Source: a bacterium (lineage in GTDB: Bacteria > UBA9089 > JASEGY01). Taken from it: a stretch of DNA of 47,228 nucleotides. The notes beneath the pieces are model-generated. The model did no database searches and was not told where the DNA came from. It was given only the letters and a program-made list of their open reading frames with translations. The position numbers were made by a program, and so were the translations under genes. How positions within the stretch are numbered: the first letter of the stretch is position 1; the number at the start of each line of letters is the position of its first letter. This document shows positions 42,076 to 47,228 of this stretch, one piece after another. Where the stretch lies: NCBI GenBank assembly GCA_040753085.1, contig JBFMHI010000008.1, positions 1 to 47,228 of the forward strand. The letters are read 5' to 3'.

Positions 42076-43221
42076 ATGGATAAGCAAAAAGAGAAAAAGA
42101 CAATGAACATAGTCATAGTCGGAGCCGGAAGAGGTGAAAAAACCAGCGTTATTGGCGGAGCCCAACTCATAGAGTTACTTAAAGATGAGCCATATATACA
42201 TATCCTGGGGGTTGCTGATCTGGATGAAAATGCCCCAGGAATAGAATTGGCCCGAAGGCTCAATATCCCGACCTCCACGGATTTCTATGATTTTCTGAAC
42301 CTTCCTAACTTGAATGTCGTATTTAATGCCACCGGGCTTTTCGAAGTAGAACAAAATCTTTTTAAAGCCAAGCCGGCAGGTATAGAGATCATGGGTGGCT
42401 GGAGCACAAAGTTGATGGAAGACCTGCTCAAGGAAAGGGAAGATAAATTATCTTTAGTTCCGAGACAGTTTCTGGGTGACATCTTAAGAGATTTTGCCTC
42501 CGAGGTCAACCTGTCAGAAATAGCTATGGTCAAAGCCGGCGAGAGATTTGCCGAGCGGGTAGATGGTGATTTAAAGGATTATTTAACTATCTTTAAAAGC
42601 CAGGGGCTGGGTGAACTTAATTTGCTTAAGGTAGACCGGAAAAATTTTGAACTTATCTTTACCGGTTCCGGTTTGATCGAGAGTTATAACGAAAGCAAGT
42701 ATCCTCAGGATAATTTCACCCGAGGATATCTGGCCCGGGCCGTATCCAGGGTCAGCCGGGCCCCTATGGGTTGTGAAGAGATGGAATGTCAGGCCCGGGG
42801 AGATGAGCTTTGCCGATTTGTGGTTTATCCCACCCAACCGATAGACTCTCTGAATTTGACCCGGGGGACGGGTGAGAAAAAGGTTTCGGTGGAGACCATT
42901 CTTGACTGTATCCCCGATGGTATATTTACCACTAATAAATGGATGATTATCACCAGTTTTAATAAAGCAGCCGAGAGAATAACCGGCATACCGGCCGAAG
43001 AAGCTATTGGTATGCCCTGCCGGAAGATATTTAAAAGCGAGCTGTGCGGAACCTTGCAATGTGAGTTGAAACGGGCTATTGAGAACCAGGAGGATGTGAT
43101 CGATGAGTCGACCACGATGGAGGTAAAGGGTATACGGGTGCCTATTACTTCCAGCACTTCTCTGCTTCGGGATGAAACCGGCAAGGTGGTCGGGGGAGTA
43201 AAGACTTTCCGGAAAAGGTAA
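42076..43221 (+). CDS. Rossmann-V4R-PAS sensor protein, no output domain
   Basis: 381 residues from ATG 42076, with AGGGAGGTG 7 bases upstream; the GTG at 42067 is in that RBS. Three parts: (1) a Rossmann-like domain, NIVIVGAGRGEK and LGVADLDENAPG, about 10-130, resembling NAD(P)-binding N-termini of oxidoreductases; (2) a V4R domain, about 138-252, with GSGLIESY, GYLARAVSRVSRAP and the Cys set MGCEEMECQARGDELCRF; (3) a PAS domain, about 268-380, ILDCIPDGIFTTN, FNKAAERITG, and the Cys-bearing MPCRKIFKSELCGTLQCELK seen in redox- or metal-type PAS domains. No kinase, cyclase or DNA-binding domain follows, so the signal must pass to a partner, most plausibly the KaiC-family ATPases. No transmembrane segments: cytosolic sensing is implied. 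Confidence 0.85.
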   Translation: MDKQKEKKTMNIVIVGAGRGEKTSVIGGAQLIELLKDEPYIHILGVADLDENAPGIELARRLNIPTSTDFYDFLNLPNLNVVFNATGLFEVEQNLFKAKPAGIEIMGGWSTKLMEDLLKEREDKLSLVPRQFLGDILRDFASEVNLSEIAMVKAGERFAERVDGDLKDYLTIFKSQGLGELNLLKVDRKNFELIFTGSGLIESYNESKYPQDNFTRGYLARAVSRVSRAPMGCEEMECQARGDELCRFVVYPTQPIDSLNLTRGTGEKKVSVETILDCIPDGIFTTNKWMIITSFNKAAERITGIPAEEAIGMPCRKIFKSELCGTLQCELKRAIENQEDVIDESTTMEVKGIRVPITSSTSLLRDETGKVVGGVKTFRKR

Positions 43222-43222
43222 G

Positions 43223-43332
43223 GTAAGCGTTCAGGTATCAACAGTCAGGTAAGGCCGGGAAAATCAGGGTGGTAGAGAATATTGGAATGATGCTCGAGGC
43301 TGGTAAAGGATCCAGTACACCTATCGAGCATC
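43223..43332. repeat. Degenerate repeat pair: GTAAGCGTTCA word plus ATCGAG palindrome
   Basis: GTAAGCGTTCA at 43223-43233 is one mismatch from the boundary word. Then 43289-43332 shows GATGCTCGAGG, CTGGTAAAGGATCCAG and CTATCGAGCATC, a shortened heptamer element. The MNT gene starts 22 bases further on. Confidence 0.65.
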
Positions 43333-43353
43333 TTGAGAAGGGAGATATTATCT

Positions 43354-43638
43354 ATGCGCCTGAAAGAAAAAGAGAAACAGGTTATCATTCAAGCTGTTAG
43401 ATCCATAGACCCCGAAGCCCAGGTTTACCTCTTTGGATCACGAGTCGATGAAAGTCGTAAGGGAGGGGACATAGACCTTTTGGTTTTCTCTAGTAGAATG
43501 ACATATGGTGACAAGCTCAAGATTAAGAAAAATATTTTTGCCCTCCTTGGGGAGCAGAAAATTGATCTTCTTGTGAGTCAGGATGCAGGCAACCCCTTTG
43601 TCCGAACGGCATTAGAACAAGGAGTTCGACTGGTATGA
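43354..43638 (+). CDS. mntA: MNT-type nucleotidyltransferase antitoxin
   Basis: 94 residues from the ATG at 43354, with an AAGGGAG RBS about 9 bases upstream; TTG 43333 is less likely. Motif GSRVDESRKGGDID (28-41): GS, 9 residues, D-x-D, the catalytic site of minimal nucleotidyltransferases. Families of this kind AMPylate the tyrosine in the partner HEPN toxin's Rx4HxY motif, which is present in the next gene. Overlaps that gene by 4 bases (ATGA), so the two are coupled. An antitoxin role is expected from the family, not shown. Confidence 0.85.
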   Translation: MRLKEKEKQVIIQAVRSIDPEAQVYLFGSRVDESRKGGDIDLLVFSSRMTYGDKLKIKKNIFALLGEQKIDLLVSQDAGNPFVRTALEQGVRLV

Positions 43639-44087
43639 AAAATATGGAGGATAATCTCAAACAAGAACTACGTGATTTAGAAAAGGCGAGGGATATCCTG
43701 CACTATTCATATGAAAAATGTCGGGCGATAGAATTGATAGAGGGACTCTCTTACGAGGAACAGGATAACTTTGAAGCTTTGACCAGCAGATTTGCCAGGC
43801 TCAGTGATATTATTATCCAAAAAGTTTTCAGATTGTTGGATATTTTAGATCTTGAAGATAAGGGAACTATCCGAGATAGGATAAATAGAGCCGAAAAAAA
43901 GGGGATTATTCATAATGCTGATGATTTTATTGAAATTCGTATATTACGCAATGAAATAGCTCACGAATATAAATCAGAGACCATTTATGCGATATTTGAG
44001 AAGGTGTTAGAATACACGCCAAAACTTCTGGAATGTGTGGATGCGATAGAAATTTATGCACAAAAATATCTTAAAGATACAGCGTAA
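43635..44087 (+). CDS. hepT: HEPN-family RNase toxin
   Basis: 150 residues, all helical. The Rx4HxY motif is complete: Arg105-N-E-I-A-His110-E-Tyr112. His and Arg form the RNase site, and the Tyr is the residue AMPylated by MNT partners in characterised systems. Longer than the compact HepT (about 130-140) but of the same fold. It follows its antitoxin (ATGA overlap), the reverse of the better-known toxin-first order. A terminator lies 43 bases after the stop. Located at the right end of the MITE-bracketed island, where it may stabilise the segment. Confidence 0.83.
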   Translation: MKNMEDNLKQELRDLEKARDILHYSYEKCRAIELIEGLSYEEQDNFEALTSRFARLSDIIIQKVFRLLDILDLEDKGTIRDRINRAEKKGIIHNADDFIEIRILRNEIAHEYKSETIYAIFEKVLEYTPKLLECVDAIEIYAQKYLKDTA

Positions 44088-44129
44088 TTGTTTAGCGATC
44101 AACTGTCTAGAGCGTGGCAGTAAACTGGG

Positions 44130-44174
44130 AAAACAACCTCCTGCCGGTTTGAAACCTGCGGGAGGTTGTTTTGT
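44130..44174 (+). terminator. Rho-independent terminator after the HEPN gene
   Basis: AAAACAACCTCCTGC pairs with GCGGGAGGTTGTTTT around a CGGTTTGAAACCT loop, and the 3' arm ends in a T-run. Closes the island's transcript. Confidence 0.85.
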
Positions 44175-44208
44175 CCTTACTGATATGCTATACAGCTAAG
44201 TAAATAGA

Positions 44209-44325
44209 ATGAAGAAAATAGATCTCCGGGAAAGAATTGTTGTAGTTGCCGTTTTGCCGGCTGTATTTTTGGGATTATCCATTATATTTGTTATTAACTA
44301 TCTATACTTTTGCACTTTTTTGTAA
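44209..44325 (+). pseudogene. 5' fragment of a membrane-protein gene truncated by MITE B
   Basis: ATG at 44209 opens MKKIDLRERIVVVAVLPAVF, a basic start followed by one hydrophobic helix (to about residue 31, INY). This is the typical N-terminus of a membrane-anchored sensor kinase or methyl-accepting protein. At 44302 the frame runs into the MITE, reads YLYFCTFL and stops at 44323-44325. No continuation is visible on the far side of the MITE. So the rest of the gene was lost when, or after, the element inserted. Confidence 0.6.
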
Positions 44326-44447
44326 CTACTTGAAATACAAATACCTTGTAATAACCTCTCGTCATTCCCGCCAAAGCGGGAATCCAGTAATATCAAGGCT
44401 TCTGGATTCCTGCTTGCGCAGGAATGACAAAAAGTGCGAAAGTATAG
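44302..44447. mobile_element. 146-bp MITE, copy B (inverted relative to copy A)
   Basis: Same 146 bases as copy A but in reverse orientation: CTATACTTTTGCACTTTTTT, then the TTGTAACTACTTGAAATACA side first, CCCGCCAAAGCGGG and CCTGCTTGCGCAGG hairpins, and AAAAAGTGCGAAAGTATAG. Flanks AACTAT / AAGTAT differ by one base, a possible decayed 6-bp target duplication. The two copies bracket 5.4 kb holding the island. Confidence 0.88.
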
Positions 44448-44469
44448 AAGTATAGTTAAGTGCTTTTTT

Positions 44470-44523
44470 CTAAAATCATTCTCCGTGTCTCTGTGTCTCT
44501 GTGTCTCTGTGGTGAACGATTAC
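44470..44523. repeat. Half copy of the GTAACCGTTCA-family repeat
   Basis: AATCATTCTCCGTGTCTCTG, further GTCTCTGT units of 8 bases, then GTGGTGAACGATTAC (44509-44523). The left arm is missing. The stretch to the dinG start holds only short CTGGTATTTACCAG-type inverted words. Confidence 0.7.
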
Positions 44524-44627
44524 AAAATAGGGCAACCCTCGGTAGACGGGTGTCTAGTCGTCTGGTGAGTGGCCGCCTGGTATTTACCAGACTACCAGAA
44601 TTCCGAAAGAGATAGAGCTGTTCTGCC

Positions 44628-46787
44628 ATGAAAGAAATCGAGAAGACCTTTGGTCCGGAAGGGCTGATCGCTTCTAAGCTGGCAGGATATGAAACCAGGC
44701 CGGGGCAGATCAAGATGGCCTCTGCTGTCTGGCAGACGGTTGAAACTGAAGGCACCTTGATTGTGGAGGCCGGAACAGGGACAGGTAAGAGTTTGGCTTA
44801 TCTTGTCCCTTTTATTTTCTGGGCGGTCAGAAATAAAAAGAGGGTGGTGATATCCACCTTTACCAAGGCCCTGCAGCAGCAGTTGATCGATAGCGATCTC
44901 CCCTTTCTGGCTGAAACCCTGTCTAAGGAGTTATCTTTCTGCTGGGCCTTGTGCCTGGGCGGGCAAAATTACCTCTGCCTGCGTCGGCTGGAGCAAACCC
45001 GGCAGCTTGGAATGTTTGAGAGCCAGGAGGAGGAGATAACTCATATCCTGGACTGGCGCAAAAAAACAGAGACCGGGCTGCGGGTTGAGCTTGAGTTTGA
45101 GGTCTCGCCCGATGTCTGGTCCCAGATCTGTCGGGAAAGCGACCTCTGCCTGAGTGGGAAATGCGCCTACGGGAAGGACTGTTTTTATCAACGAGCCAGG
45201 TTTACCCAATATCGGGCTCAAATCTTAGTGGTCAATCATCACCTCTACTTTGCCCACCTGGCTTCAGGGGAGCAGGTTCTGCCTGAATTCAGCGGACTTG
45301 TCTTTGATGAGGCCCATACCATAGAAGACGTGGCCACTGATTTCTTGGGGCTGGAAGTCTCCAATTCGGGTGTGAAATATGTGCTGGATAATATCCATAA
45401 TCCCAGGACAGAAAAAGGACTGCTCCGCCGGCTTAAGAATCTAACCTCAAAAGAGTTTTCAAGGTTGGATGCCTTGAGGACTGAGACTCAGACAGCCTCT
45501 GAGGCCTTCTTTTCCAACCTGGCGGATCAATTTGGAAGAGAAAGCAGATCGCTAAGGCTGAGAAAGCCTAACTTAATCTCTAATATTCTTTATGAACCTT
45601 TAGCGGGGCTGGCTTCCGGCCTTCGTGAGATGATAAAAAAGGCGGATAGCCAGGAGGAAGAGATAGAGATAATGGCTGCTTCTCAGCGATGTGCGACCGT
45701 CAACCATTCATTAAAACACATCCTGGAACAGGACCTGGCTGATCATGTCTACTGGCTGGAGATTCAACGCCGGCTGAGATTCACCCGCTTTACCCTCAAG
45801 GCTTCTCCTCTCAATGTCGGAGAAGAGTTAAAAGAGCGGGTTTTTTCAGTCATAAAACCGGCTGTGCTTACTTCAGCCACCCTGACCACAGCCGGTCGCT
45901 TCGATTACATCCGAGACCGACTGGGACTTGACTCCTGTAAAGAACTGGTGGTCTCTTCTCCCTTTGATTACGAAAAGCAGGTCATCCTCTACCTGCCCCA
46001 GGGAATGCCTGATCCAAAAGAAGGCAGCGCCTATCTTGATTCATTAACCGAATGTCTTAAGACACTGCTGCCTCTAACTTCAGAACACAGAGTTCAGAAC
46101 ATAGAGCCCAGAGCCCAGAAGAAAATCCGCCTTCCGCATTCTGAAGTCTGCCATCCCGGGTACCCACGAAGTGGGTGCGCCATCCGCCAGGGAAAAGGGG
46201 GGACTTTTATCCTCTTTACCAGCTTTGCGGCCCTTAATCAGGTCTACCAGAAGCTAAAGGACAGCCTTACTGACAGGGATGTCTTTAAGCAAGGGGAGTT
46301 ACCCACTGCACGGATAATTGAGAAATTCAAGGAGGGGAGGCATTCGATTCTCTTTGGCACCAATACCTTCTGGCAGGGGGTGGATGTTCCGGGAGAGGAT
46401 CTGATCTCGGTAATTATCACCAAGTTACCTTTTGCAGTTCCTGACGAACCAATAACTCAAGCCAGAACCGAGTATCTGACCGCAAAAGGTAAGAATCCCT
46501 TCTGGGACTATCAGGTGCCCCAGGCGGTTATTTTGTTGCGACAGGGATTCGGCAGGCTGATCCGCACCCAAAAAGACCGGGGGCTGGTAACTATCTGTGA
46601 CCCCCGGATCCGGACCAAAAGCTACGGCCGGATTTTTCTTGATTCCCTGCCTCGATGCCGGGTAACCTCGGATCTGGAAGAGGTCAAGAGATTCTTGGAT
46701 CTTCTTACAGAAAGGACAGAAAGGACACCAAATATCTTTGGGGGTAACCGTTCAGGTATAGCTGCACGGATTAGCACGGATAAATAA
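44628..46787 (+). CDS. dinG: DinG/XPD-type Fe-S helicase with an in-frame repeat insertion
   Basis: 719 residues. Superfamily 2 helicase of the Rad3/XPD group, 5'-3' polarity expected, acting on forked or R-loop DNA. Motif I EAGTGTGKS (about 47-55); Fe-S cluster cysteines in QNYLCLRR and SDLCLSGKCAYGKDC; DEAH box (about 227-230); VLTSATLT; FWQGVDVPGEDL; motif VI QGFGRLIRT. No N-terminal exonuclease domain, unlike the Firmicutes form. Residues about 485-521 (46081-46191) are translated repeat DNA that separates LKTLLPL from GGTFILFTSF, which are normally close together. The C-terminal residues (GNRSGIAARISTDK) lie in another repeat that supplies the stop codon. No good RBS is seen before the ATG. 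Confidence 0.88.
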   Translation: MKEIEKTFGPEGLIASKLAGYETRPGQIKMASAVWQTVETEGTLIVEAGTGTGKSLAYLVPFIFWAVRNKKRVVISTFTKALQQQLIDSDLPFLAETLSKELSFCWALCLGGQNYLCLRRLEQTRQLGMFESQEEEITHILDWRKKTETGLRVELEFEVSPDVWSQICRESDLCLSGKCAYGKDCFYQRARFTQYRAQILVVNHHLYFAHLASGEQVLPEFSGLVFDEAHTIEDVATDFLGLEVSNSGVKYVLDNIHNPRTEKGLLRRLKNLTSKEFSRLDALRTETQTASEAFFSNLADQFGRESRSLRLRKPNLISNILYEPLAGLASGLREMIKKADSQEEEIEIMAASQRCATVNHSLKHILEQDLADHVYWLEIQRRLRFTRFTLKASPLNVGEELKERVFSVIKPAVLTSATLTTAGRFDYIRDRLGLDSCKELVVSSPFDYEKQVILYLPQGMPDPKEGSAYLDSLTECLKTLLPLTSEHRVQNIEPRAQKKIRLPHSEVCHPGYPRSGCAIRQGKGGTFILFTSFAALNQVYQKLKDSLTDRDVFKQGELPTARIIEKFKEGRHSILFGTNTFWQGVDVPGEDLISVIITKLPFAVPDEPITQARTEYLTAKGKNPFWDYQVPQAVILLRQGFGRLIRTQKDRGLVTICDPRIRTKSYGRIFLDSLPRCRVTSDLEEVKRFLDLLTERTERTPNIFGGNRSGIAARISTDK
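46081..46191 (+). repeat. Repeat insertion inside dinG, 111 bp, in frame
   Basis: Begins CAGAACACAGAGTTCAGAAC, continues with AGAGCCCAGAGCCCAGAAG, and contains a CATCCCGGGTACCCACGAAG / GTGGGTGCGCC hairpin (TACCCAC-GAA-GTGGGT). The first part belongs to the TTCTG-type family at 40568. Length divisible by three leaves the helicase frame open. Confidence 0.75.
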
Positions 46788-46953
46788 CACAGGACAGAAG
46801 GCGGAAGTGTAAGGGACAGGGCTTGTCCATGTCCGTTCCGTAGACGGACAACCACAAGGGTTGTCCCTACAGCCTAAGGACAGACCCGAATCACGGACAC
46901 GGCTCACGGATTTTCCGTGTTTCATCTGTGTGCATCTGTGGCTGAACGGTTAC
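46744..46953. repeat. GTAACCGTTCAG-bounded element, 210 bp
   Basis: Exact 12-base inverted ends GTAACCGTTCAG (46744-46755) and CTGAACGGTTAC (46942-46953). The interior has GCACGGATTAGCACGG-type words near the left, a GTCCGTAGACGGAC-like palindromic stretch (about 46828-46870) and TCCGTGTTTCATCTGTGTGC on the right. It includes the dinG stop codon at 46785-46787. Confidence 0.8.
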
Positions 46954-46968
46954 CTTTGGGGAAGGTCA

Positions 46969-47102
46969 GTAATCGGTGATCGGTGATCGGTGATCGATAA
47001 TCGGTGATCGGTGATCGGTGATCGATAATCGGTGATCGGTAATCGGTGATCGATAATCGGTGATCGGTAATCGGTGATCGGTAATCGATGATCGGTAATC
47101 GG
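46969..47102. repeat. Heptamer tandem array ATCGGTN, about 19 units
   Basis: Uninterrupted 7-base units ATCGGTG, ATCGGTA and ATCGATA. Related in form to the ATCGAGN units of the palindromic elements elsewhere. The minus-strand ORF over it translates to ITDYRSP-type repeats and is not a gene. From 47103 to the window end I see nothing recognisable. Confidence 0.9.
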
Positions 47103-47228
47103 GGCATCGTTTCAAAATGCTGAAATAGCAGCTTTACACTTTTAGCAATTTTAGGCAACGTGTGCAGCAAACATAAACAGCCTTTTCCCGCTCTGAAAGC
47201 CAGTTTGGGACTTTTTTGTGTTCCGGTT

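Noticed and set aside
38737-44447. Composite transposon with its own transposase
   Set aside because: No transposase or recombinase gene lies between the MITEs; the bracketing is kept only as a finding.
46969-47102. Possible CRISPR array
   Set aside because: Units are 7 bases, contiguous, with no spacers, and no cas gene is in the window.
46922-47170. Minus-strand ORF with ITDYRSP-type repeats
   Set aside because: It translates the 7-bp ATCGGTN array; no RBS, no conserved ends.

Overview
The window reads as chromosome from an uncultured, anaerobic, Gram-negative-type bacterium of a candidate phylum. Four-subunit pyruvate:ferredoxin oxidoreductase and the ferredoxin-linked homocysteine pathway point to anaerobiosis. 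A PorV/PorQ-type outer-membrane barrel, a lipoprotein M48 protease and a family-9 glycosyltransferase point to an outer membrane. The FlgD/type-A-like C-terminal domains (NFPNPLNPET start, SGVYLYQ, KAGDFTSTRKM end) and the WTDNSxNExGFxIER type of Fn3 domain resemble proteins I associate with Poribacteria, Desantisbacteria, Omnitrophota-like and KSB1-like genomes. The exact phylum cannot be decided from the sequence alone. No rRNA, tRNA, CRISPR array or intact transposase was seen.

Layout. 1-1029: repeats, a sigma-54-type promoter and a small HEPN-like gene. 1.2-9.5 kb: two tandem paralogous secreted proteins of about 1,300 residues (beta-propeller, Fn3, cohesin, dockerin, cohesin, FlgD-like tail), each closed by the same terminator. 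9.6-10.8 kb: an AAA ATPase behind a perfect sigma-70 consensus promoter. 11.5-22.2 kb: one 3,540-residue secreted protein with about 18 Fn3 and four cohesin modules, behind a near-perfect sigma-54 site. 22.6-25.1 kb: a coiled-coil nuclease-like protein, a PorV-like barrel and thioredoxin. 31.6-25.2 kb (minus): an ispA-porG-porD-[DUF1640]-porA-[coiled-coil nuclease-like]-porB-tsaD transcription unit into which two accessory genes have been inserted. 35.2-32.3 kb (minus): M48 protease, homocysteine-biosynthesis protein and NIL-ferredoxin. 38.5-35.5 kb (minus): glycosyltransferase and proS. 38.7-44.4 kb: an island bracketed by two inverted copies of a 146-bp MITE. It holds two KaiC-family ATPases, a small unknown protein, a Rossmann-V4R-PAS fusion, an MNT-HEPN toxin-antitoxin pair and a gene fragment cut off at the MITE. 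44.6-46.8 kb: a DinG/XPD-type helicase carrying an in-frame repeat insertion.

The most unusual aspects are (i) the MITE-bracketed KaiC/V4R/PAS module, which has sensor and ATPase parts but no histidine kinase or recognised output domain, and (ii) the dense population of small palindromic repeats. Several repeat types have a 7-bp internal period (ATCGAGN, ATCGGTN, TTCTGTN, GGCTGAA). Others are bounded by GTAACCGTTCA / TGAACGGTTAC. They sit just upstream of the start codons of most small accessory genes, enter gene ends (tsaD, dinG), and in dinG lie inside the reading frame. The large secreted proteins and the PorV-like barrel may belong to one surface-secretion system, but no other secretion component is in view.
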